NCBI RefSeq assembly: GCF_016863275.1 | Contig: NZ_BOOO01000036.1 | Coordinates: forward strand, 124,001-188,000 | Source: Planotetraspora mira | Lineage (GTDB): Bacteria > Actinomycetota > Actinomycetes > Streptosporangiales > Streptosporangiaceae | DNA: 64,000 bases | Direction: 5' to 3' | Shown here: positions 20,761-29,271 of the stretch, in pieces | Numbering within the stretch: position 1 is the first letter of the stretch | Layout: every line of letters begins with the position of its first letter | Translations under genes and position numbers: made by a program | The notes under the pieces: generated by a model | Databases searched by the model: none | Seen by the model: the letters and a program-made list of their open reading frames with translations, nothing else | What the model was told of the DNA's origin: nothing

Positions 20761-21240
20761 ATGGCTTCATGGCAGGAGATCGAGAAGGAGATCCCCGAGC
20801 TGGCCGCGCGCGTGCTGGCGCTCATGGGGAGACGCAAGCACAAGACGATGGCCACACTCCGCAAGGACGGCTCGCCGCGGATCAGCGGGACCGAGGTGGA
20901 GTTCAAGGACGGCGAGGTGTGGCTGGGCTCGATGACCGGCGCGGTGAAGGCGCTCGACCTTCGGCGGGATCCACGCGTGGCGATCCACGGCATGTCCGAC
21001 GACCCGGACGAGTCCGATCCGACCGCGTGGGACGGCGACGCGAAGCTCGCGGGCACGGCGGTGGAGATCACCGACCCGGCGGCGCGCGAGCGGTTCGGCG
21101 CTTCGCCCGAGATGGACTCCCACCTGTTCCGGGTGGACGTCACCGAGGTCGTCCTGACGAAGGTCGACCCGGCGGGGGAGCACCTCGTGATCGAGATGTG
21201 GCACGAGGGGCAAGGCGTCCGGGTGGTCCGCCGCAAGTGA
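20761..21240 (+). CDS. Pyridoxamine 5'-phosphate oxidase-family protein
   Basis: 159 aa split-barrel flavin- or F420-binding protein. The fold is marked by KTMATLRKDGSPRISGTEVEFKDGEVWLGSM near the start and LRRDPRVAIHG, the usual features of the PPOX/F420-dependent reductase superfamily. It lacks the extra C-terminal PNPOx dimer region, so a housekeeping PdxH role is unlikely. Start ATG 20761 was preferred over ATG 20725. The 285-bp gap upstream to the aldo/keto reductase shows no gene. Confidence 0.85.
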   Translation: MASWQEIEKEIPELAARVLALMGRRKHKTMATLRKDGSPRISGTEVEFKDGEVWLGSMTGAVKALDLRRDPRVAIHGMSDDPDESDPTAWDGDAKLAGTAVEITDPAARERFGASPEMDSHLFRVDVTEVVLTKVDPAGEHLVIEMWHEGQGVRVVRRK

Positions 21241-21298
21241 CCGGCACGTTGATAGCCACATCGGCCGGTGGGGTGCACGACGTCGCGGGTCCAGGTGG

Positions 21299-21420
21299 CG
21301 GTCACAGCGGCGGTCACAGCGGCGGTCACGGGGGCTGCCTTGGCGGCGGTCGTGACGCCCGGGGCGGCGGGCATCGGCGTGGGCGTCCTCAATGGACCCT
21401 CAGTGGACCCTCAGTGGACG
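21299..21420 (+). repeat. Two short 12-bp tandem repeats
   Basis: GGCGGTCACAGC-type 12-mers occur three times from about 21297, and GGACCCTCAGT(G)-type units three times just before the SDR stop codon. They lie between the PPOX and SDR genes. No function is apparent. Confidence 0.5.
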
Positions 21421-22184
21421 CTGAAGCCTCCGTCGACGCGGATTTCCTGACCGGTGACATACGCGGAGGCGTCACCGGCCAGGAAGACCGCGGCTCCGGC
21501 GAAGTCGGCGGGGACGGCGTTGCGACCGGTCATCGAGCGGGCGGCGAGCGCCTCCACGCGTCCGGGCACGGCCTGGGCCGGCTCGGTCAGGGGAGTGAGC
21601 ACGAACCCGGGGATGATCGTGTTGCTCGTGACACCTGATGCCGACCACGCCTCGGCCTGGGAGCGCGTCAGCCCGCAGATGCCCGCCTTGGAGGCTCCGT
21701 AGGCGCCGCTGTCGCCGAAGGCGCTGATCGACTGCTGCGAGCCGACGTTGATGATCCGTCCCCAGCCGCGCTCGGCCATGCGTGGGCCGAAGTGCCCACC
21801 GAGGAGGAACGGCGCGGTGAGGTTCACCGCGATGGTGTGGTCGTAGTCGTCGACGGTGAGCTCGGCCATGGGCCGCCGGATGTTGTTGGCGGCGTCATTG
21901 ACGAGGATGTCGATGTCGCCGAAGAAGCGGGGCGCCTGCTCGCACACCCGGGCGACGGCCGTGCGGTCGCCGAGGTCGGCGCTGATCGCGGCCGCGCGCA
22001 CGCCGTGCCCCTCGAGGCGACTGACGGCTTTGGCGAGTTCCTCCTCGCGCCGGGCGACGATGACCACGGCGGCGCCGGCCCGGCCGAGTGCCTCGGCTAT
22101 CGTGTGGCCGATGCCGGAGCTGCCTCCGGTTACCAGGGCGACGCGGTCGGTGAGGGAGAACAGCGACTCAAGGTATGCCGACAT
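21411..22184 (-). CDS. SDR-family oxidoreductase
   Basis: 257 aa short-chain dehydrogenase, classical type. The cofactor loop is TGGSSGIG, the catalytic Ser lies in INVGSQQS, and Tyr-Lys in YGASK. The C-terminal SDR signature is AGAAVFLAGDASAYVTGQEIRVDGGFSVH. The usual NNAG motif is NDAANN, an unusual variant. Closest in style to gluconate 5-dehydrogenase and 3-oxoacyl reductases. Start ATG 22184. It follows the MarR gene by 30 nt on the same strand, so the two form an operon. Confidence 0.93.
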   Translation of the reverse strand: MSAYLESLFSLTDRVALVTGGSSGIGHTIAEALGRAGAAVVIVARREEELAKAVSRLEGHGVRAAAISADLGDRTAVARVCEQAPRFFGDIDILVNDAANNIRRPMAELTVDDYDHTIAVNLTAPFLLGGHFGPRMAERGWGRIINVGSQQSISAFGDSGAYGASKAGICGLTRSQAEAWSASGVTSNTIIPGFVLTPLTEPAQAVPGRVEALAARSMTGRNAVPADFAGAAVFLAGDASAYVTGQEIRVDGGFSVH

Positions 22185-22214
22185 GTCGTGGAAAGCTATC
22201 AGCGCTGATCACTG

Positions 22215-22754
22215 TCAGTGCGAGGGGGAGTGGTCTTCCGCCGCCATGTCCCGCATGGCCTGCTGTATCTTCCGCATGACGGTCTCCATCGTCCGCAGCG
22301 TCTCGGTGTCGAGATGCTCGAGGAGGCGGCGGTAGCCGGTGGTCCCGGCGTCGACGATCTCGGCGGTCAGCCGCTTGCCCGCGTCGGTGAGCTCGACCCG
22401 GCGGATGCGGCGGTCGTTCGGATCCTCCCGGCGGCCGGCCAGGCCCTGGGCGACGATGCGGTCCACGATCCCGGTCACGGTTCCGAGGCCGACGTGCAGA
22501 TGGCGGGCCAGCTCCTGCCCGGAGGTCGAACCGTGGAAGGACAGGAACATCACGACCTTGAGCTGCTGCATGGTCAGGTTGGAGGCCATGATGGGCAGGG
22601 ATCGGTCGCGGGCGAAGAACCGGCCGAGCCCTCGTTGCAGCTCGGCGAGCCGGGCGATGATCTCGTCCCGGTCACCGGCCTGATCCTGGTCGGGCCCCTG
22701 AGTGTCGACGTCGGCTGCTGCGTCGCCGGGCCGCCCTGTTCGACAGTCGCTCAC
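22215..22754 (-). CDS. MarR-family transcriptional regulator
   Basis: 179 aa. The winged helix lies around SGQELARHLHVGLGTVTGIVDRIVAQGLAGRREDPNDRRIRRVELTDAG, with the basic wing DPNDRR. Start taken at GTG 22754, with GAGAGGTG upstream; longer frames to 22841 would run through the promoter. It is divergent from the large RND transporter and upstream of the SDR. An inverted repeat AAGTGTT-N12-AACACTT lies in the shared promoter gap. It probably represses the efflux gene and itself, as MarR proteins often do. Confidence 0.92.
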   Translation of the reverse strand: MSDCRTGRPGDAAADVDTQGPDQDQAGDRDEIIARLAELQRGLGRFFARDRSLPIMASNLTMQQLKVVMFLSFHGSTSGQELARHLHVGLGTVTGIVDRIVAQGLAGRREDPNDRRIRRVELTDAGKRLTAEIVDAGTTGYRRLLEHLDTETLRTMETVMRKIQQAMRDMAAEDHSPSH

Positions 22755-22817
22755 GTTCACCTCTCGCCTGGAGAGGTTACCAGAAGTTAATGCCATGCTA
22801 AATGTTCGTGCCAAGCG

Positions 22818-22870
22818 AAGTGTTATCGTTGGCCAAAACACTTTGATGTCTTACCTAGATAACCCGGTTA
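22818..22870. promoter_or_regulatory. MarR/RND divergent regulatory region
   Basis: A perfect inverted repeat AAGTGTT (22818-22824) and AACACTT (22837-22843) with a 12-nt spacer, plus TAACC-C-GGTTA at 22860-22870 just before the RND ribosome site AAGGAG. The gap is AT-rich compared with the genes around it. Either dyad could be the MarR operator. Confidence 0.55.
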
Positions 22871-22883
22871 AGGAGCTTGCCAG

Positions 22884-25800
22884 ATGACCTCGCTGGCCAG
22901 GCTGAGTCTTGCCAATCGCAGTCTGGTGATCATGATTGCGGTTGTCCTCGGCCTCTTTGGCGCCTTCGCGATCCCCTCGCTGAAGCAACAGCTTTTCCCC
23001 TCGCTGGAGTTCCCGGCGGCCTTCACGGTCGCGAGTTACCCCGGCGCCTCGCCTGAGATCGTCGAGGAACAGGTCACCAAGCCGATCGAGAGTGGCTTCC
23101 AGGGCCTGCCCGGCGTGACGGAGATCACCTCCACCTCGAAGGAGGGGGTGGCCCAGATCCAGGTGGCCTACGAGTTCGGCACCGACATCGACGACGTCGT
23201 CGGCAAGATGCAGCAGGCTCTGACCCGGGTCAGGCCGCAGCTTCCGGAGAACGTGGACCCGCAGGTGGTCGCCGGCAGCACCGACGACATCCCCGTCATG
23301 GCCATCGCGGTCGACGACGCCGGCGACAAGCACGGCACGTTCGAGAAGCTCGAGCGGGTCATGGTGCCCAAGCTGCAGTCGATCACCGGCGTCCGTGAGG
23401 TGACCGTGAGCGGCGCAGGCGAGAAGCAGGTCGTGGTCACCCCCGACCAGCGCAAGCTCGCGCTCCTCGGCCTGTCCGCCGCCTCGATCCCCGACCTGCT
23501 GCGGGCGAACGGCGTGCTGATCCCCGCCGGCAGTCTCACCGAGGCCGGCAAGTCCCTCACCGTGCAGACGGGCGACCGGATCCAGAGCGTCGACGACCTC
23601 AAGAACCTCTACCTCACCCCCGCCGCGCCGCCCGCCGGAGCCGGCAGGGCCGGAGGACAGGGAGGCCAGGCCGTACAGGGCGCGGGAGCGCGGGCCGGGC
23701 AGCCCGGTCTGCCGGGTGGTGTCGCCTCGCTGCGGCTCCGGCCGGTCAAGCTGGGCGACGTCACGACCATTGAGATCAAGGACGCCCCCGCGACGACGCT
23801 GACCCGCACGAACGGCAAGTCGAGCCTCGGTGTGTCGGTCACGATGACGCCGGACGGCAACGCCGTGCAGATCTCCCATGACGTGCGTGACGCGCTGCCG
23901 GCGCTGACGCGCTCGCTCGGCGACGTCTCCCAGTTGACGGTCGTGTTCGACCAGGCTCCCTACGTCGAGCGTTCGATCGAGGACCTGACGACCGAGGGCC
24001 TGCTCGGGCTGGTCTTCGCCGTGCTGATCATTCTGGTGTTCCTGCTGTCGGTCCGGTCGACGCTGGTGACGGCCGTGTCGATCCCGCTGTCGGTGGTCAT
24101 CGCCCTGATCGCGTTGTGGATCGGGGACTACTCGCTCAACCTGCTCACACTGGGCGCGCTGACCATCGCCATCGGCCGCGTGGTCGACGACTCCATCGTC
24201 GTGCTGGAGAACATCAAACGACATCTGGCGTACGGCGAGCCGAAACGCCAGGCCATCCTCGGGGCCGTACGTGAGGTGTCGGGGGCGGTGACCGCGTCCA
24301 CACTGACGACGGTGGCGGTGTTCCTGCCGATCGCGTTCGTCGGCGGCCTGGTCGGCCAGCTGTTCAGCCCGTTCGCGATCACCGTGACGGTGGCCCTGCT
24401 CGCGTCGCTGCTGGTCGCGCTCACCGTGATCCCGGTCCTGGCGTACTGGTTCCTCAAGACGCCGAAATTCACGCCGCAGGAGGCCGAGGCGGCACGGGAG
24501 GACGCGGAGCGCAGGGAACTGCGCAGCCCGCTGCAGCGCATGTACCTGCCGGTGTTGCGGTTCGCCACCAAGCGGCGGCTCGTCACGCTCCTGATCGGGC
24601 TGGTCATCTTCATCGGCACGATGGGGCTCGTCCCCAACCTGAAGACCAACTTCCTCGACTCCTCGGGCAACGACACCACCCAGGTCAGCCAGCGGATGCC
24701 CGTCGGCACCGACCTCGCGACCACCGACGCCGCGGCGAAGAAGGTCGAGGGCGTCCTGTCGTCGGTCAAGGGAATCGCGTCGTACCAGGTGACGGTCGGC
24801 GGCGGCAACCAGTTCCTCGCGGGTGTGGGCGGGGGCGCCGACCGCGCGTCCTTCTCCCTCACGCTGTCCGACGGGGTCGACACCCCGACGGTGGAGCAGA
24901 CGCTCCGCGACCGGCTGAAGCAGGTGTCCGGCATCGGCGACATCACGGTCGGCGGGGGAGGCGGCGGCGGGTTCAACTCGAACCAGGTCCAGGTCATCCT
25001 GCAGGGTTCCGACCCCGCGGAGCTGAAGACGGCCGCCACCACGGTGCGTGACGCGATGGCCGGGGTCGGCGGGCTGCGTGACGTGGCCTCCAACCTGGAA
25101 GACAGCGCGCAGCGCGTCGAGGTCCACGTGGACAGGGAGAAGGCCGCGGCCAAGGGGCTGACCGAGGCCGGGATCGGCCAGATCGTCGCGCAGTCCTTCC
25201 GCGGGGCGCCGATCGGATCGCTCGACATCGACGAGCGGTCGAGCGACGTCGTGCTGCGTGTGGGTGACGCACCCGACGACCTGAACGCGATCAAGGACAT
25301 TCAGCTGCCCACGCCCACCGGGCTGGTCAAGCTGAGCCAGGTCGCCGACGTGGTCAAGACCGACGGGCCGACGCAGATCAGCCGTCAGGACGGCGATCGG
25401 ACGGCGACGGTCTCCGGCGCGGCCGACGCCTCCGACCTCGGGGCGATCACCTCGAAGGTGACCGACAAGCTGAAGACGCTCACGCTGCCCGCCGGGGTGA
25501 CCTACGAGATGGGCGGAGCGAGCTCCGACCAGCAGGAGGCGTTCTCCAGCCTCGGCATCGCGATGTTGCTGGCGATCGCGATCGTCTTCATGATCATGGT
25601 CGCGACGTTCCGTAGCCTCGTGCAGCCGCTGATCCTGCTCGTGTCGATCCCGTTCGCGGCGACCGGCGCGATCGGGCTGCTGCTGGCCACCGACACGGCG
25701 CTGGGCGTCCCCGCGCTGATCGGCATGCTCATGCTGATCGGCATCGTGGTCACCAACGCCATCGTGCTCATCGACCTGATCAACCAGTACCGAGCCAAGG

Positions 25801-26120
25801 GGCTGGGCATCGTGGAGGCGGTCATCGAGGGCGGCAGGCGCCGGCTGCGCCCCATCCTCATGACGGCCATCGCGACGATCTGCGCGCTGACCCCGATGGC
25901 GCTGGGTGTGACCGGGTCGGGCGGGTTCATCTCCCAGCCGCTCGCGATCGTCGTGATCGGCGGACTGATCTCCTCGACGCTGCTCACGCTGGTGCTCGTG
26001 CCCACCCTCTACACGATGGTCGAGCGGACCAAGGAGCGCATGCGCCGTACGCCCAAGGAGCCGTCGGGCGACGGCGACCTCAAGGTGTACGAGAAGGAGG
26101 CACTCACCCCGGCCCAGTGA
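22884..26120 (+). CDS. RND-superfamily efflux transporter (AcrB/SwrC-like)
   Basis: 1078 aa. It has the AcrB layout: TM1 after about residue 14, first porter loop, TM2-6 from about residue 370, TM7 around 570, second porter loop, TM8-12 ending near 1045. Proton-relay acids are seen in AIGRVVDDSIVVLENIKRH (TM4). The first periplasmic loop has a Gly/Ala/Gln/Pro-rich insertion at about residues 248-283. Being alone, with no membrane-fusion or outer-membrane partner, fits SwrC-like Gram-positive pumps. Start ATG 22884 with AAGGAG. Divergent from MarR, so probably an inducible drug or lipid exporter. Confidence 0.93.
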   Translation: MTSLARLSLANRSLVIMIAVVLGLFGAFAIPSLKQQLFPSLEFPAAFTVASYPGASPEIVEEQVTKPIESGFQGLPGVTEITSTSKEGVAQIQVAYEFGTDIDDVVGKMQQALTRVRPQLPENVDPQVVAGSTDDIPVMAIAVDDAGDKHGTFEKLERVMVPKLQSITGVREVTVSGAGEKQVVVTPDQRKLALLGLSAASIPDLLRANGVLIPAGSLTEAGKSLTVQTGDRIQSVDDLKNLYLTPAAPPAGAGRAGGQGGQAVQGAGARAGQPGLPGGVASLRLRPVKLGDVTTIEIKDAPATTLTRTNGKSSLGVSVTMTPDGNAVQISHDVRDALPALTRSLGDVSQLTVVFDQAPYVERSIEDLTTEGLLGLVFAVLIILVFLLSVRSTLVTAVSIPLSVVIALIALWIGDYSLNLLTLGALTIAIGRVVDDSIVVLENIKRHLAYGEPKRQAILGAVREVSGAVTASTLTTVAVFLPIAFVGGLVGQLFSPFAITVTVALLASLLVALTVIPVLAYWFLKTPKFTPQEAEAAREDAERRELRSPLQRMYLPVLRFATKRRLVTLLIGLVIFIGTMGLVPNLKTNFLDSSGNDTTQVSQRMPVGTDLATTDAAAKKVEGVLSSVKGIASYQVTVGGGNQFLAGVGGGADRASFSLTLSDGVDTPTVEQTLRDRLKQVSGIGDITVGGGGGGGFNSNQVQVILQGSDPAELKTAATTVRDAMAGVGGLRDVASNLEDSAQRVEVHVDREKAAAKGLTEAGIGQIVAQSFRGAPIGSLDIDERSSDVVLRVGDAPDDLNAIKDIQLPTPTGLVKLSQVADVVKTDGPTQISRQDGDRTATVSGAADASDLGAITSKVTDKLKTLTLPAGVTYEMGGASSDQQEAFSSLGIAMLLAIAIVFMIMVATFRSLVQPLILLVSIPFAATGAIGLLLATDTALGVPALIGMLMLIGIVVTNAIVLIDLINQYRAKGLGIVEAVIEGGRRRLRPILMTAIATICALTPMALGVTGSGGFISQPLAIVVIGGLISSTLLTLVLVPTLYTMVERTKERMRRTPKEPSGDGDLKVYEKEALTPAQ

Positions 26121-26129
26121 GACACCCCC

Positions 26130-26188
26130 GGCAGGCGGGCCAGAGCGGCCCGCCTGCCGCCAGAGCGGCCGGGGACGGCCGCTCTGGC
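26130..26188 (+). terminator. Double perfect hairpin terminator
   Basis: Two consecutive stem-loops, each with a perfect 12-bp stem: 26130-26158 (5-nt loop) and 26159-26188 (6-nt loop). They start 10 nt after the RND stop codon and separate that gene from purB. No T-run follows. Confidence 0.8.
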
Positions 26189-26221
26189 GGGGCGGCAGCG
26201 CAAGAGGGTGGGTGGCCTCAA

Positions 26222-26235
26222 TAGACTGACCCAAC
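26222..26235 (+). promoter_or_regulatory. Candidate leaderless promoter of purB
   Basis: TAGACT at 26222-26227 fits an actinomycete -10 element and ends 8 nt before the GTG start at 26236. No ribosome-binding site is present, so the transcript may begin at or next to the start codon. Confidence 0.45.
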
Positions 26236-27663
26236 GTGAGTGCCAAGCCGCGAATCCCGAATGTCCTGGCCGCCCGCTACGCGTCAGCGGAGCTGGCCCG
26301 CCTGTGGTCCCCCGAGCACAAGGTCGTGCTGGAGCGCAGGCTCTGGCTGGCCGTGCTGAAGGCGCAGAGCGACCTCGGGATCGACGTGCCGCCGGGCGTG
26401 GTCGCCGACTACGAGAAGGTCGTCGACCAGGTCGACCTCGGATCCATCGCCGAGCGTGAGCGGGTCACCCGCCACGACGTGAAGGCCCGCATCGAGGAGT
26501 TCAACGCCCTGGCTGGGCACGAACACGTCCACAAGGGCATGACCTCGCGCGACCTGACCGAGAACGTCGAGCAACTCCAGGTCCGCGACAGCCTGCTGCT
26601 CGTCCGGGGGCGTGTCGTGGCGCTGCTCGCCCGCCTCGGACGGCTGGCCGCCGAGCACTCCCCGACGGTGCTGGCCGGCCGCTCCCACAACGTCGCCGCG
26701 CAGGCCACCACGCTCGGGAAACGCTTCGCGACCACGGCCGACGAACTGCTCGCCGCCTTCGAACGCCTCGAGAACCTGCTGGACCGCTACCCGCTGCGCG
26801 GCATCAAGGGCCCGGTCGGCACCGCGCAGGACATGCTCGACCTCCTCGGATCCGGTGACCGCCTCACCGAACTGGAGGACCGGGTCGCCGCGCACCTTGG
26901 GTTCGCCCGCCGCTTCACGAGCGTGGGTCAGGTCTACCCGCGCTCCCTCGACTACGACGTGCTCACCACGCTGGTGCAACTGGCCGCCGCGCCGTCGTCG
27001 CTGGCCAAGACCATCCGCCTGATGGCCGGGCACGAGCTCGTCACCGAGGGATTCAAGGAGGGCCAGGTCGGGTCCTCGGCGATGCCCCACAAGATGAACA
27101 CCCGCTCGTGTGAACGCGTCAACGGCCTCACCGTCATCCTGCGTGGGTACGCGTCCATGGCGGGAGAACTGGCGGGGGACCAGTGGAACGAGGGCGACGT
27201 GTCGTGCTCGGTCGTGCGCAGGGTCGCCCTGCCCGACGCGTTCTTCGCCTTCGACGGACTCGTGGAGACCATGCTCACCGTCCTCGACGAGTTCGGCGCG
27301 TTCCCCGCCGTCATCGAGGCCGAGCTGGACCGCTACCTTCCCTTCCTCGCCACGACCAAGATGCTCATGGCCGCGGTCCGCGCCGGGATGGGGCGCGAGA
27401 CCGCACACGAGCTGATCAAGGAGCACGCGGTGGCGTCCGCGCTCGCCATGCGCTCCGAGGGCAAGGCCAACGAACTGCTGGACCGGCTGGCCGCCGACAC
27501 CCGGTTCCCGCTCGGCAGGGCCGAGCTCGACGCGCTGCTCGCCGACCGGATCTCCTTCACCGGTGCCGCGCCCGACCAGGTCACCCAGATCGTCGAACGC
27601 GTCGGGAGGATCACCGCCGCCCACCCCGCGGCCGCCGCCTACACGCCCGGCGCGATCCTTTGA
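26236..27663 (+). CDS. purB: Adenylosuccinate lyase
   Basis: 475 aa cytoplasmic purine enzyme of the fumarase/aspartase superfamily. It cleaves SAICAR to AICAR and adenylosuccinate to AMP. The superfamily signature GSSAMPHKMNTRSCERV (catalytic Ser loop) is intact near residue 285. The N-terminal HKGMTSRDLTENVEQLQ and the central GPVGTAQDML segment are also seen. Start is GTG 26236 with no ribosome site, so probably leaderless. The stop overlaps the TTG start of the downstream GNAT gene by 4 nt, so the two are coupled. Confidence 0.96.
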   Translation: MSAKPRIPNVLAARYASAELARLWSPEHKVVLERRLWLAVLKAQSDLGIDVPPGVVADYEKVVDQVDLGSIAERERVTRHDVKARIEEFNALAGHEHVHKGMTSRDLTENVEQLQVRDSLLLVRGRVVALLARLGRLAAEHSPTVLAGRSHNVAAQATTLGKRFATTADELLAAFERLENLLDRYPLRGIKGPVGTAQDMLDLLGSGDRLTELEDRVAAHLGFARRFTSVGQVYPRSLDYDVLTTLVQLAAAPSSLAKTIRLMAGHELVTEGFKEGQVGSSAMPHKMNTRSCERVNGLTVILRGYASMAGELAGDQWNEGDVSCSVVRRVALPDAFFAFDGLVETMLTVLDEFGAFPAVIEAELDRYLPFLATTKMLMAAVRAGMGRETAHELIKEHAVASALAMRSEGKANELLDRLAADTRFPLGRAELDALLADRISFTGAAPDQVTQIVERVGRITAAHPAAAAYTPGAIL

Positions 27664-28418
27664 GGGAGCTCACCCGCACGGCGGAGGTCGTGGACGCCTC
27701 CGCCGACGACGACCTCATCGTGTGGGCGGCCCAGGACATGAAGCCCGGCGTGCGGGCCTGGGCCGCCGGTGACGCGGTGGCCGTGGCCAGCCCGCAGGCG
27801 TCCCGCCGCGACCGGCTGGCCGTCCGCGGGAGCACCGCCTACGCCACCCGGCTGGTACGGCACGCCCTGGCCGAGATGGGCCCGGAGTTCCGCCCGTTCG
27901 GCGATGTCCAGCTCGTCCGCGAACTGTCGGAGACCATCGACGAGCTGGCGCTCCTGGGCCGCTTCTCCTGGATGGCGACCACCTCGCCGCCACCCGCCCC
28001 GGCTCTGCCCGCCGCCGGTGACCGGGACGTCGCCTGGCTGCCTCCGGACGAGGAGCCGGATGTGACCGATCTCCTCAAGACCGCCAACCCCGACTCCTAC
28101 GCCGTGCCGGGCATCCCCGGGGTCCGCCGATGGGCCGGCATCCGAGACACGACCGGCGAACTGCTCGCCGTCGCCGCCGACGCCTGGTCGGCGCCCACGG
28201 TCGGGCTGCTCGCCGGCGTCGCGACAGCCGTACAGGCCAGAGGGCGCGGGCTGGGGGAGCGGACCTGCCGGTTCGTCACCGAGGCGCTGCTGGCCGAGCA
28301 CGACCGGGCGGCGCTGATGGTGGACGACGAGAACCCCGCCGCGATCGGCGTCTACGAGCGCCTGGGCTTCGCCCGCCGCTTCGTCGCGGCCGCCGCCGTC
28401 GACGGCCACCTCGCCTGA
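27660..28418 (+). CDS. GNAT-family N-acetyltransferase
   Basis: 252 aa, beginning at TTG 27660 in the purB stop overlap. The acetyl-CoA site is in the second half: VGLLAGVATAVQARGRGLGERTCRFVTEALLAEH, with the Q/RxxGxG loop RGRGLG, then NPAAIGVYERLGFARRF, the usual motif B end. The first 120 residues are a separate helical and strand-rich region with no known motif. The translation coupling with purB suggests co-expression, though any metabolic link is unknown. The 3' end overlaps the HAD gene by 67 bp. Confidence 0.88.
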   Translation: MRELTRTAEVVDASADDDLIVWAAQDMKPGVRAWAAGDAVAVASPQASRRDRLAVRGSTAYATRLVRHALAEMGPEFRPFGDVQLVRELSETIDELALLGRFSWMATTSPPPAPALPAAGDRDVAWLPPDEEPDVTDLLKTANPDSYAVPGIPGVRRWAGIRDTTGELLAVAADAWSAPTVGLLAGVATAVQARGRGLGERTCRFVTEALLAEHDRAALMVDDENPAAIGVYERLGFARRFVAAAAVDGHLA

Positions 28419-29164
28419 CCCGGACCCGCCGTACGCCATGGGGGAGCGGGGGAGACCCTTCCGAGTGCGCGGACGACGTCCGGCAGCCGGGTCAGTGACG
28501 TGATCGTCGCGATCTCCGCGGGCGCGGCCGCGGGCGTGCTGCCGTAACGGTCGAGCCAGACCCCGTGCATGCCCACCCGGGTCGGGCCGACCGCGTCGAG
28601 CAGGAGGTTGTCACCGACGAGCACGACCTCCTGCGGCCGCAGCCCCAGCTTGGCCGAGGCCCGCAGGTAGCACTCCGCCGACGGCTTGAAGTGCCCACCG
28701 AGAGAGTCGGGCGTCAGGACCGGGTCGAGGCGGTCCATCAGCCCGATACGGCGCAGCTTGGCCTCCTGCTGCACGGGCACCCCGTTGGTGAGCACCCCGA
28801 GAGTCAGGCCGGCACCCGCGAGAACGTCGATCACCTCGGCCGCGTCCGGAAACGCGGACCACGCGGCCTCGTAGTGCACGAGGAAGTCCGCGTAGGCCGC
28901 GTCCGGGTCCTCCGCCGGCACCGGGAACCCCAGCCGGCCGCAGAACTCCCGCACCCTCCTGCGCCGCTGCTCGGCGAACGAGCACTCGCCCGCATGCCAC
29001 GCGGGGAGATGCCTGTTCTCCAGATCCAGCCACAACGCGGGCGTCTCCATCAGCAGCGGATGCCCGGGGGAGACCGACTCCGTCCAGCTCGTCGCGGCGT
29101 ACGCGACGGCCCGACGGTGGTCGAAAAGGGTCTCGTCAAGGTCGAACAGAATGGCCCTGATCAC
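28352..29164 (-). CDS. HAD-superfamily hydrolase
   Basis: 270 aa. HAD motif I is FDLDETL (nucleophile Asp8 and acid Asp10), motif II is LTNG, motif III Lys is in FKPSAECY, and motif IV is LVGDNLLLDAVG. A helical cap lies between motifs I and II (about 15-95), as in subclass IA phosphatases such as YjjG and phosphoglycolate phosphatase. The last 30 residues are basic and Ala/Pro-rich and overlap the convergent GNAT gene. Start ATG 29164. Substrate not predictable. Confidence 0.92.
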   Translation of the reverse strand: MIRAILFDLDETLFDHRRAVAYAATSWTESVSPGHPLLMETPALWLDLENRHLPAWHAGECSFAEQRRRRVREFCGRLGFPVPAEDPDAAYADFLVHYEAAWSAFPDAAEVIDVLAGAGLTLGVLTNGVPVQQEAKLRRIGLMDRLDPVLTPDSLGGHFKPSAECYLRASAKLGLRPQEVVLVGDNLLLDAVGPTRVGMHGVWLDRYGSTPAAAPAEIATITSLTRLPDVVRALGRVSPAPPWRTAGPGQARWPSTAAAATKRRAKPRRS

Positions 29165-29271
29165 CAGGCCATCGTGACCAGCCGGTGTTTCACCCGGATT
29201 TCCTGCGGATGAAGGCCCGTGACCGCACCGGTCAACTCAGGTCAACTCGGGCCGGGGGCCGGTTGGGACGG

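Noticed and set aside
22851-26246. Long minus-strand reading frame of 1131 codons opposite the RND gene
   Set aside because: It is the antisense shadow of a high-GC gene: Arg/Gly/His/Asp-rich, without a hydrophobic core or any motif.
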